Assembly: GCF_900198625.1 (NCBI RefSeq)
Contig: NZ_FZPK01000004.1
Location: 1 to 43,276, forward strand
Length of the DNA: 43,276 nt
From: Helicobacter rappini
Lineage (GTDB): Bacteria > Campylobacterota > Campylobacteria > Campylobacterales > Helicobacteraceae
Reading direction: 5' to 3'
A model generated the notes under the pieces. It was not told where the DNA came from. It saw nothing but the letters and a program-made list of their open reading frames with translations, and made no database searches. Of the stretch, positions 1 through 7,741 are shown piece by piece (position 1 is the stretch's first letter; every line of letters starts with the position of its first letter). Position numbers and translations under genes: made by a program.

Positions 1-41
1 ACCATCTCATTACCATTCTCTTTTCCTTATTACTTTCGTCA

Positions 42-563
42 TTATATACTACGCTTACCATATTCTTTATCACGTGGTTCTATGCCTTCTACTTTGCCAT
101 TTTTATATGGTGTTTCACTTTCAAGCTTCCCATTTTCATAATACCGCCTTTTTATGCCTTCTACTTTGCCATTTTTATATGGTGTTTCACTTTCAAGCTT
201 CCCATTTTCATAATACCATTTTTTTATGCCATCTTCCTTACCATTTTTATATGGTGTTACACCCAGAAGCGTTCCATATCCATAATAATAGTATTCTGTG
301 TATCCTTCCTTAGTATATTTATATAATGTTTCGGATTCAAGTTTCCCGTTTCTATAGTCTTTTATGCTTTCTTTTTTACCATTTTTATATAGCGTTTCAA
401 TTGATCCATAACTCATTCTTTCTTGCCATTCTTCTATCTCAACACAGCCTGTCTTTTTATCTGCTTCACTTTCACACTCTTTTAGCTTACTTGCTTGTAG
501 TCCTTGCAATGTAATCACGCTTACTAACCCAAAGCCTATTGCTATTTTCTTAAAATTAATCAT
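42..563 (-). CDS. Secreted MORN/YwqK-type repeat protein
   Basis: A 173-residue protein. Residues 1-24 form a signal peptide (lysine-rich start, hydrophobic core, LQAS end), so export to the periplasm or surface is likely. The rest is a chain of YENGKLESETPYKNGK-type units, the pattern of MORN/YwqK-family repeat proteins. The last units are nearly perfect 24-residue copies. ATG at 563 has a good AAGGGG ribosome site 6 nt upstream. The C-terminus stops soon after the last repeat (ending GKRSI), so the gene may have lost or gained units. A run of 13 A (T on the coding strand) lies about 45 nt upstream of the start. A decayed relative lies near 40.8-41.1 kb. Function is unknown; some YwqK relatives are named antitoxins, but no toxin partner is seen here. 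Confidence 0.75.
   Translation of the reverse strand: MINFKKIAIGFGLVSVITLQGLQASKLKECESEADKKTGCVEIEEWQERMSYGSIETLYKNGKKESIKDYRNGKLESETLYKYTKEGYTEYYYYGYGTLLGVTPYKNGKEDGIKKWYYENGKLESETPYKNGKVEGIKRRYYENGKLESETPYKNGKVEGIEPRDKEYGKRSI
84..250 (-). repeat. 72-bp tandem repeat inside the MORN gene
   Basis: The same 72-bp unit begins at about 84, 156 and 228, the first two copies being almost identical. Seventy-two bases equal 24 codons, so gain or loss of a unit keeps the frame and changes only protein length. Confidence 0.85.
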
Positions 564-607
564 ATTAACCCCTTATAAAATCTAAAAACAAAATGTTGCG
601 ATTTTAC

Positions 608-620
608 AAAAAAAAAAAAA
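608..620 (-). repeat. Homopolymer A13 (T13 on the coding strand) upstream of the MORN gene
   Basis: Thirteen A in a row on the plus strand. Read in the direction of the MORN gene it is T13 followed by GTAAAAT, which resembles a -10 box. Tracts of this kind in Helicobacter promoters vary in length and change expression. The rest of the 564-851 spacer holds no gene and is rich in AGAATCT/AGATTCT heptamers. Confidence 0.7.
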
Positions 621-851
621 CAAATCAAGGGGATTTTAGATAGATTCCATATTTTTATGAAACTTTTAGAATCACAGCTTAGGGTTAGAATCTATTAAAA
701 GTTATTTAGGTGTTGTGTTTATAGAATCTAGCTAGATTTTCATATATTAAAACTATTACTCAATACACTCGCTAGATTCTATAAAAGATTCTATTATAGA
801 ATCTATAATGAGATAAGATTAACGCAAGGGATAAAACATAAATGTATAGAC

Positions 852-3632
852 TTAAATCTGTAAAGCTTTCTTCTCATCAAGCACTTTAGCTAGTCTCTCT
901 TTTAGATCGCCTAAATTCTCTTTATTTTGTGTTACAACGGCTTCTGGGGCGTTTGCGATGAAGTTCTTATTATTTAGCATATTTTCTAGCTTTGTTATCT
1001 CTTTTTGTATCTTTTGGGCTTGTTTGTCTAATCGCTCTAGAATCCCTGCTATATCAAAGTTACTTGCCTCTATATATACCTTTGTAATCTCGCCAATATC
1101 AGCGATACATTGGGCTGGTTTAGAATCTACAAATATAACCTCTTTTACTTTTGCTAGTTTTGCTACAAATGATATAAAAAGCACTTCAAAATTTATAGAA
1201 GATTCTTTAGAATCTAGACAAAGTGATTGCAATACTTCTTTATCATCTTTTTGCAATTCTATAAAAACTTTTGGCAAGACATCGCCGCTTATTCCTAAGT
1301 TTGCACGCATTCTGCGAATAGTGGTAATAGAATCTAGAATGATTTCAAAGCCTTTTTCTAATGCGGTATTTCTAGTAGTATCTTTTGGGAAAGATTCTAT
1401 CATAATGGAGCGGTTGTCTTTTAGTCCAGATTCTATATCTCGGCTTAGAAGTCGCTGAAATACATATTCACTTAAAAATGGCATTAAAGGGTGTAAAAGC
1501 TTCATAGATTCTATAAGAATGCTTGCTAACTCAAATACGCTTTCTTTATCCGCTTTCGCACATTCTATACCAATATCACAAAATTCATTCCACAAAAAGC
1601 GATATAAAATACTCGCATATAAATCAAAACGATAAGAATCTAGGGCGTTACGCACTTCTTTTATAGCTAGATTTAGCCGTGATTTCATATAGATTCCAAG
1701 TGGGGTTTTATACTCATTTAAACTCTCTTTTTCATTGAATCTATATTCACTTCTTAGCTGTCCTGCATAAAGCTCTAAGAAACTCATGGCATTTATAATC
1801 TTATTTGTAAAATTACGCGTGATTTCAAGCTGCTTTTGTGAAAGGCGTATATCTCTGCCTTGCACGCATAAAAACGCAAGGCTAAAACGCACGACATCAG
1901 GGCTAAAAGTCGCACAAAGATTCAAAGGGTCTATTACATTGCCCTTTGATTTACTCATCTTTTGTCCCTTTTCATCAAGCACAAGGGCGTGTAGATATAT
2001 GTCTTTAAATGCGATTTCTTTGCAGTTAATATCCGCACTTAAAAGCATTCTAGCTACCCAGAAAAAGAGAATGTCAAAGCCAGTGATAAGCAAGGAATTA
2101 GGATGAAAATCTTTTAAATCACTCTCTTGCCATAACTCTCCCTTGCCAAAGTCGCCATTCCCAAAGCCTAGTGTGCTATGCGTCCAAAGCCCAGAGCTAA
2201 ACCATGTATCAAGCACATCATTATCTTGTGTTATGTTTTTACCACCACATTTAGGGCATATTGGATTATCATCTTTACTTGCAAATTCATTCCCACATTC
2301 ACAATAAAAGACTGGGATTCTATGTCCCCACCATAGCTGACGACTGATACACCAATCGCGTAAATCTCGCATCCACGCATCATAGTTATTCTTCCATTGA
2401 CTAGGATAGAATCTTGTCTCGTTTTGATTTACTCTCTCTATTGCCCCTTTTGCCGCGTCTTTGCTTACAAACCACTGCTTTGAGATATAAGGCTCGATGA
2501 TATTACCGCAACGATAGCATTTGCCTACTTTATTTGTATAGTCTTCAATCTTTTCTACAAATCCTGCCTTTTCTAATGCCGCGATAATAGAATCTCTTGC
2601 TTCAAGTCTCTCCATACCGCTAAACTCGCCACAATATTCATTTAAGATTCCATTCTTATCAAAGACTATTATATGCTCTAGATTATGCCTTAGTGAGACT
2701 TCATAGTCATTCATATCATGGGCTGGTGTTACTTTTACCGCTCCACTACCAAATTCCATATCTACGATAGAATCTGCGATGATTTGTATCTTTCTGCCAA
2801 TAAGAGGTAGTGTGAGTGTTTTGCCGATTAAATGCGTGTATCTAGAATCTTGTGGATGCACCATAAGGGCAGTATCGCCAAAAAATGTTTCTGGTCTTGT
2901 TGTCGCAACGATAATGTAAGGATTTTTTATACTAGAATCTTTTAAAGCACTTTCTATAATGTGTCCCTTAGAATCTACATATTCACTCAAGTAATATCGC
3001 AAATAATATAGCTTACCTTTATTCTCTTCATATTCTACTTCTATATCGCTTAATGCCCCATCATGTGTGCACCAATTAATCATTCTTTCGCCACGATAGA
3101 TAAAGCCCTTTTCATACCAATTACAAAAAGTCTCTTTTACTGCGTTTATAAGCCCTTTATCCATTGTGAATCTTGTGCGTTTAAACGCAGGAGAAAAGCC
3201 CATAGTCCGCATTTGCTCTAAGATTTTACCACCGCTTTCTTCTTTCCATTCCCATACTTTTTGTATGAAGGCTTCTCTGCCTATATCTTCTTTTTTTATG
3301 CCTTGCTCTAATAGCTTTTTTTCTACGACATTTTGTGTTGCGATTCCTGCGTGATCAAGCCCGGGCTGCCATAGCACTCTAAAGCCATCCATTCTCTTAT
3401 AGCGCGTAATAATATCTTGCAATGTAAAAGTTAGGGCATGTCCTATATGCAGCACCCCTGTAACATTTGGCGGGGGCATCATAATGCAAAATGGTTTAGA
3501 ATCTTTATAATGTGGATTATAGATTTCATGGCAATTTGGCTCAAAATAGCCTTTTTTCTCGCATTCATTATAGATTAATTGCTCCCAATCGCTAGTAAAT
3601 ACCCTTTTATCGTTAATATTTTGTTCTGCCAT
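852..3632 (-). CDS. valS: Valyl-tRNA synthetase
   Basis: Class I aminoacyl-tRNA synthetase that charges tRNA-Val with valine. The HIGH signature is at residues 62-65 (NVTGVLHIGHAL) and KMSKS at about 557 (KGQKMSKSKGNVIDP). Between them is the editing domain (TTRPETFFGD, then a GSGAVKVTPAHD block) and Cys-rich zinc motifs (CYRCG, CPKCGG). The C-terminus is the usual coiled coil, containing NKNFIANAPEAVV. Length 926 residues is full for the family. ATG at 3632 has AAGGA just upstream. It is the last gene of a four-gene minus-strand run and starts 18 nt after the PilO-like gene, so it is probably cotranscribed with it. Confidence 0.98.
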   Translation of the reverse strand: MAEQNINDKRVFTSDWEQLIYNECEKKGYFEPNCHEIYNPHYKDSKPFCIMMPPPNVTGVLHIGHALTFTLQDIITRYKRMDGFRVLWQPGLDHAGIATQNVVEKKLLEQGIKKEDIGREAFIQKVWEWKEESGGKILEQMRTMGFSPAFKRTRFTMDKGLINAVKETFCNWYEKGFIYRGERMINWCTHDGALSDIEVEYEENKGKLYYLRYYLSEYVDSKGHIIESALKDSSIKNPYIIVATTRPETFFGDTALMVHPQDSRYTHLIGKTLTLPLIGRKIQIIADSIVDMEFGSGAVKVTPAHDMNDYEVSLRHNLEHIIVFDKNGILNEYCGEFSGMERLEARDSIIAALEKAGFVEKIEDYTNKVGKCYRCGNIIEPYISKQWFVSKDAAKGAIERVNQNETRFYPSQWKNNYDAWMRDLRDWCISRQLWWGHRIPVFYCECGNEFASKDDNPICPKCGGKNITQDNDVLDTWFSSGLWTHSTLGFGNGDFGKGELWQESDLKDFHPNSLLITGFDILFFWVARMLLSADINCKEIAFKDIYLHALVLDEKGQKMSKSKGNVIDPLNLCATFSPDVVRFSLAFLCVQGRDIRLSQKQLEITRNFTNKIINAMSFLELYAGQLRSEYRFNEKESLNEYKTPLGIYMKSRLNLAIKEVRNALDSYRFDLYASILYRFLWNEFCDIGIECAKADKESVFELASILIESMKLLHPLMPFLSEYVFQRLLSRDIESGLKDNRSIMIESFPKDTTRNTALEKGFEIILDSITTIRRMRANLGISGDVLPKVFIELQKDDKEVLQSLCLDSKESSINFEVLFISFVAKLAKVKEVIFVDSKPAQCIADIGEITKVYIEASNFDIAGILERLDKQAQKIQKEITKLENMLNNKNFIANAPEAVVTQNKENLGDLKERLAKVLDEKKALQI

Positions 3633-3650
3633 ATAATTCCTTTATAATAT

Positions 3651-4199
3651 TTAGCGTTTATATGTGCTTTGAGTGATAGCAATGCGTAATTCAAAGGATA
3701 GATTCCCTTTCTTTGTCTTTTGCACTACAAATGGAAGCTCAAGTATCGCACTGATATTTTTTGCATGTAGTTTTGGCACAATATCAAGGATTAAAGCTAG
3801 ATTATTAATCCCTACTTCGCCTGTGATAGCATAAAACTGCTTTTTAAGCTGGTCTTGTGGTATAAGCTCTTCGCCCATCTTTTTTACATTTATGCGTAAA
3901 AAGCCTTTAGGTAAGTTTTTGCGTATCACAGATTCGTTAATCACGCCATTAAAGACTTTTATTTTCTCATGATTAGCGCCTGAAAAGGCATTAATCTTTG
4001 CTTGTGCATTATCTCTCACTGCCTTTGTGCTAGCAAGCACATCTTGTGTTACACGAGTAAATCGCACTTGTTCTTTATAGCTATCAACATTTGGCATAAT
4101 ATCTACATTGATATAGTAAGCAACCGCGGCAATAAATAGCACACTCCATACAATATGACGGAAAATAATATCTGGTTCTACATCTTTTAATATTGCCAT
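3651..4199 (-). CDS. Single-span membrane protein, PilO-like layout
   Basis: A 182-residue protein with a short cytoplasmic N-terminus, one membrane span at about residues 14-30 (IVWSVLFIAAVAYYINV), then a periplasmic part with a predicted helical stretch and an alpha/beta-like end. This matches the topology and size of PilO/GspM-type proteins. Identity is inferred from topology and position, not from a diagnostic motif. It lies 9 nt after a PilN-like gene that itself follows a PilM-like gene, and just before valS. A ribosome site (AAGG) precedes ATG 4199. It could equally be an uncharacterised Helicobacter envelope protein. Confidence 0.6.
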   Translation of the reverse strand: MAILKDVEPDIIFRHIVWSVLFIAAVAYYINVDIMPNVDSYKEQVRFTRVTQDVLASTKAVRDNAQAKINAFSGANHEKIKVFNGVINESVIRKNLPKGFLRINVKKMGEELIPQDQLKKQFYAITGEVGINNLALILDIVPKLHAKNISAILELPFVVQKTKKGNLSFELRIAITQSTYKR

Positions 4200-4208
4200 A
4201 TTTACGCC

Positions 4209-4745
4209 TTATATATTATCAATTCTCTCAATCAAGCCATCATCGCTTAAGGTTTGACTGATAGATTCAAAGTTTAGCCAACCGCTTGGGAGTTCATAGA
4301 AACTTGCATTACTTCTTGCATAAATTGTGCGTAATTGCGACTGCAATGAAGTCTCAAAAAGCTCTCTACTGATAGTAGTCCCACGCATAAAAAGCTGATT
4401 ATTCTCAAATCTTATCGTGCTTATTTGCACCCCTTGTGGAATCATAGCTATAATATTTTGTATCTGCATACGCAGCTTTTCATCTCTTACATTAATCTTT
4501 TGTGCGACTTCAAGCTCATAATATAATCTCTCGCTTTCTTGCTCTAGATTCTTTGTTGATTGTATGATTCTTTCTTGCTCTGCCTTTGCTAGATTCTGTG
4601 TTTCTTTTAGATTCTCTACTTGTAATAAAAGCTGGACTTTAAAGACGATTAAAATGCCAAAAGCAAGTATAAAGTAGAATCCCCAAATCTTTGTAGCTGG
4701 TTTTAATACATGCTTTGTTGTTGCTTTTGTAAAACTATAAGTCAT
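4209..4745 (-). CDS. Single-span coiled-coil membrane protein, PilN-like layout
   Basis: A 178-residue protein: cytoplasmic start of about 20 residues, one span at about 23-42, then a long charged coiled coil (ENLKETQNLAKAEQERI...) and a compact periplasmic end with QISTIRFENNQLFMRG. PilN/GspL-type proteins have this short tail, single span, coiled coil and small ferredoxin-like fold. It sits between the PilM-like and PilO-like genes with gaps of 8 and 9 nt, which implies one transcript. ATG 4745 is preceded by AGGA. Function is inferred from arrangement only. Confidence 0.6.
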   Translation of the reverse strand: MTYSFTKATTKHVLKPATKIWGFYFILAFGILIVFKVQLLLQVENLKETQNLAKAEQERIIQSTKNLEQESERLYYELEVAQKINVRDEKLRMQIQNIIAMIPQGVQISTIRFENNQLFMRGTTISRELFETSLQSQLRTIYARSNASFYELPSGWLNFESISQTLSDDGLIERIDNI

Positions 4746-4753
4746 AATATTTC

Positions 4754-5818
4754 CTAACTATCTAACTCAATCTGCATAACATTTGTTAATTCTCTCAATA
4801 AATCAAGCCCAACAAGTGAAAAATCTATCATAAGATTTGACTTTATATTATCCACTGCTTGAGATGAGATTCCATAACAATCAAAAAATACAATCTCTTC
4901 AATAAAATCGCTTTCATATAATGAATTATTATAAAAATCCTTGATTGCGGCTTGTAAAAGATTAATAATAGTCGTAGATCGTCCTAAATCCTGCAAATTA
5001 TCCATACTAGAGCCCTCATCATCTCCATCACCGCTTGAGCCGCTTACATTTTCACTTGCCTCACTTGTAAGACTATCAAAGTCAAAGTTTTCATAATCTT
5101 CTAATTCATCTTCTAATCCACCAAGCTCTGTATTTAAATCATCTAAGCCTTGTGCGGTAGAACCAGATTGTGTGCTTGTAGTAGATACTAGCGTATCTTC
5201 AGAGAGAGAAGAAGGCAGGGAATCTCTTACATTTGTTACACTCTCTCCCGCACTCATAGGTAAAAATGAGCCATATAAAATAGCCTTTCTCGTTAAAACT
5301 AATACTGATAAATCCTCTTTTTCCTGTAACACAAAAAGTTTTGGTCTATCGCCCACAAAAGTTTTTGCTTTAAAAAACAGCAACACAAAAGGTGAGAATA
5401 AAAAGTCTAATCCCATAGCTTTTTTAAACATATTTTGATATTGTGTAATATCATCTTTTAGTATAAAGGCAAAGGCACTAGGCAGCTTTATAAACTTATA
5501 TTCTTTCTCATTTACATTAAATGCGGCGAATTGATTTTTCTTCACACCGGGGACTAAAACTTGTTCTGTATTCTTAGAAAGTATAGCAACATAGCTATAT
5601 GCGTAACGAGACTTTAGCTTCTTAATAAACTTAATCACTTCAGCAGAGAGATTCCCATCTAGAATCTTAAATTCTTTATCAATCTCTTCTACGATATGAC
5701 CACCGCGTTTTTTAACAACCTTAATGCTACACGCAGTCGTGTTATAATTCACACCGATAAGCACAGTCGCAAAAAGTGGTCGAAAAAGCATACCAAGAAT
5801 GCTCACAATAAACCTCAT
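4754..5818 (-). CDS. Cytoplasmic protein, possible PilM-like (actin fold) component
   Basis: A 354-residue protein and the first gene of the run ending in valS. After a hydrophobic start (LFRPLFATVLIGVNYNTTACSIKVV) comes a phosphate-1-like strand-turn pattern, then alternating segments suggestive of an ASKHA/PilM-type fold. Residues about 190-275 form an unusual low-complexity Ser/Asp/Glu-rich insert (ELGGLEDELEDYENFDFDSL). The gene order PilM-like, PilN-like, PilO-like copies the inner-membrane platform of type IV pili and type II secretion, but no PilB, PilC, PilQ or pilin gene is nearby. No strong ribosome site precedes ATG 5818. The assignment is inference. Confidence 0.55.
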   Translation of the reverse strand: MRFIVSILGMLFRPLFATVLIGVNYNTTACSIKVVKKRGGHIVEEIDKEFKILDGNLSAEVIKFIKKLKSRYAYSYVAILSKNTEQVLVPGVKKNQFAAFNVNEKEYKFIKLPSAFAFILKDDITQYQNMFKKAMGLDFLFSPFVLLFFKAKTFVGDRPKLFVLQEKEDLSVLVLTRKAILYGSFLPMSAGESVTNVRDSLPSSLSEDTLVSTTSTQSGSTAQGLDDLNTELGGLEDELEDYENFDFDSLTSEASENVSGSSGDGDDEGSSMDNLQDLGRSTTIINLLQAAIKDFYNNSLYESDFIEEIVFFDCYGISSQAVDNIKSNLMIDFSLVGLDLLRELTNVMQIELDS

Positions 5819-6022
5819 CTATTCAAATTTGCTAGTATTATAGCATAGTTTTAGCCATATAAATTTTGGATACCATTTATCATAAAGCAAAAGTCGCTCC
5901 ATTTACTAATGCTAATATAAATTTGGAGTAGCTTAAGGCGATGAAGCTAACTCTTTTAAAATTTAATTTGTAGATATTTCATTTTAACACGATAGGTTGT
6001 TTTAGAATTATGGCTTCCATCC

Positions 6023-7084
6023 TCACACTTCAATGCTTTGTTGCAAATGCAAATCAAAACCGCTTAGGGCGTTGTAGCTTGTCTTTGTATTCACACAATG
6101 AGAGCTAAGAAGTGTGAAGTCTTTCACACCAAGTGATTTTAGAATCTGTGCGCCGATTCCAAAGTCTTTAATATCACCACAATGCTTTGTATTACTGCCA
6201 TTTGCGTTATCTTTATCACTATTAAGACACACAAGATAGCCACCCTGCTGGGAGAGCAACTCTATACTTTTTTGCAGGGCTTGCCACTCACTAGAATCTG
6301 TCAAAAGGGCAATATCGCTACTTGTATTGTGGAATCTAATGAGCGGCGTTGTAGCCTGTGGGCTAAAGCTAAAGGCGATATGGCAATTTTGCAAATGATC
6401 TATAAAGGTGATTTTCTCACACTCTTTTGCCATAAACACTGCCTTTTCACGCGAAGTTTCACGCACGAGATTTTCAAAATTTAAGCGATATTGGATAATG
6501 TCGCTGACATAGAGAATCTTTAGATTATGAGTTTTAGCAAAATCAAGTAGGAATTTATCCCCCCGCCCTGCCATCGTGCCATCTTTTTTCATAATCTCAC
6601 AAATCACACTAATGGGTGCAAGTCCCGCAAGGCGGCAAATATCCACACTCGCTTCTGTATGTCCTGTGCGGATAAGTGTGCCACCACTCTTAGCAATAAG
6701 TGGGAAAATATGCCCCGGACGCACAAAATCGCTTGGCTTTGCGTTGTTATCACACATAAGACGGATAGTTAAATCTCTCTCATACGCAGAAATGCCTGTC
6801 TTTGCTTCCTTAGCGTCAATGGATATAGTAAAGGCGGTTTCGTGGTTGCTATCATTTCTTTTTACCATTGGGGGCAGGTCTAGCTTATGGGCTAGCTCTT
6901 GCGTGATAGATACGCAGATTAGCCCCCTTGCTTCTTGAGCCATAAAATTGATTTTCTCTGGTGTGGAAAAGATTCCAGCCATTACCAAATCGCCCTCATT
7001 TTCTCTATCTTCATCGTCCATTATAATAATCATTTCACCTTTTTTAATCGCCTCTATGGCGTCTTTCATACGCGTTTGATACAT
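6023..7084 (-). CDS. ribBA: 3,4-dihydroxy-2-butanone 4-phosphate synthase with degenerate GTP cyclohydrolase II half
   Basis: The N-terminal half makes the four-carbon unit of riboflavin from ribulose 5-phosphate. The acidic catalytic loop DDEDRENEGD is at residues 23-32, RPGHIFPL at 122-129 and RTGHTEASVD at 139-148. The C-terminal half (about 205-353) keeps scattered GTP cyclohydrolase II features (DFGIGAQILKSLGV) but lacks the three-cysteine zinc site and the catalytic core, so it is probably inactive, as in H. pylori where RibA is separate. Length 353 fits that class. ATG 7084 has GGAG about 10 nt upstream. The gene is monocistronic here, divergent from the tRNAs. Confidence 0.93.
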   Translation of the reverse strand: MYQTRMKDAIEAIKKGEMIIIMDDEDRENEGDLVMAGIFSTPEKINFMAQEARGLICVSITQELAHKLDLPPMVKRNDSNHETAFTISIDAKEAKTGISAYERDLTIRLMCDNNAKPSDFVRPGHIFPLIAKSGGTLIRTGHTEASVDICRLAGLAPISVICEIMKKDGTMAGRGDKFLLDFAKTHNLKILYVSDIIQYRLNFENLVRETSREKAVFMAKECEKITFIDHLQNCHIAFSFSPQATTPLIRFHNTSSDIALLTDSSEWQALQKSIELLSQQGGYLVCLNSDKDNANGSNTKHCGDIKDFGIGAQILKSLGVKDFTLLSSHCVNTKTSYNALSGFDLHLQQSIEV

Positions 7085-7133
7085 TAGATTAAATACTCCG
7101 TAATAACATTTTTAAAAATTATATCAATTTTAT

Positions 7134-7162
7134 TTGACTTTTTAGCAAAACTATGATATGAT
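7134..7162 (+). promoter_or_regulatory. Promoter for the tRNA-Gln/tRNA-fMet pair
   Basis: TTGACT (7134-7139) and TATGAT (7157-7162) with an exact 17-bp spacer, 42 bases before the first tRNA. This is the closest match to a sigma-70 consensus promoter that I found in the window. Confidence 0.65.
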
Positions 7163-7204
7163 TTCGCCTTTAACTTCTAACTTCAAGCAAAAGAAGCAAA
7201 GCGT

Positions 7205-7279
7205 TGGGGTATCGCCAAGCGGTAAGGCACCTGGTTTTGGTCCAGGCATTCCGAGGTTCGAATCCTTGTACCCCAGCCA
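7205..7279 (+). tRNA. tRNA-Gln (anticodon TTG)
   Basis: Acceptor arms TGGGGTA (7205-7211) and TACCCCA (7269-7275) pair perfectly. The anticodon stem CCTGG/CCAGG encloses a 7-base loop with TTG at 7237-7239. GGTTCGAATCC gives the T arm. CCA is encoded (7277-7279). Confidence 0.97.
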
Positions 7280-7355
7280 AATAAGCAAATTACTACATAA
7301 ATTTACTTCTAATAGACTTGCTTAATGTGAAGTTATCTTTGATATTTTTGAGTAA

Positions 7356-7432
<77 letters not shown>

Positions 7433-7741
7433 TTCTCTGCAAGTGAAGCTTATTCTCATGCAATAATACTGATTTTCCAAGTGAAAATTGTTCTCATGTT
7501 AATCCTTTCAAAATGAAATTGACTTTACTGGCGTTTTATCTTATTTCTCCCCTTACAAGATAGCACCAAGTAAGGTATTTATTTTAAGTAGGGCATTTAT
7601 TTTTCTCTATTATCTTAGTTTTACCTTAGAATCTTTATCCATAAAATTTAGCTATAATACAACTCTTGTTTTTACCCATTCATTTAAAATCATATAAATG
7701 AGAATCATTAAAACCAAACCCATAAGACCAAAAGGTATATT
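7433..7741 (+). promoter_or_regulatory. Spacer with methylase promoter
   Basis: No gene. A TATAAT box preceded by GC lies at 7653-7658, 84 bases before the methylase start. The near-palindrome AATGAGAATCATT at about 7698-7710 resembles a Fur-type operator but stands alone, so I give it little weight. Two similar stretches (CAAGTGAA...TTCTCATG) occur at about 7440 and 7480. Confidence 0.4.

Noticed and set aside
42-563. Antitoxin of a toxin-antitoxin pair (YwqK naming)
   Set aside because: It has a signal peptide and no toxin neighbour; repeat similarity alone does not show this role.
3651-4745. Firm naming as pilN and pilO
   Set aside because: Only topology and order support it; no diagnostic motif is visible, so symbols were left empty.
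7698-7710. Fur box upstream of the methylase gene
   Set aside because: A single short palindrome in AT-rich DNA; no iron-related gene follows.
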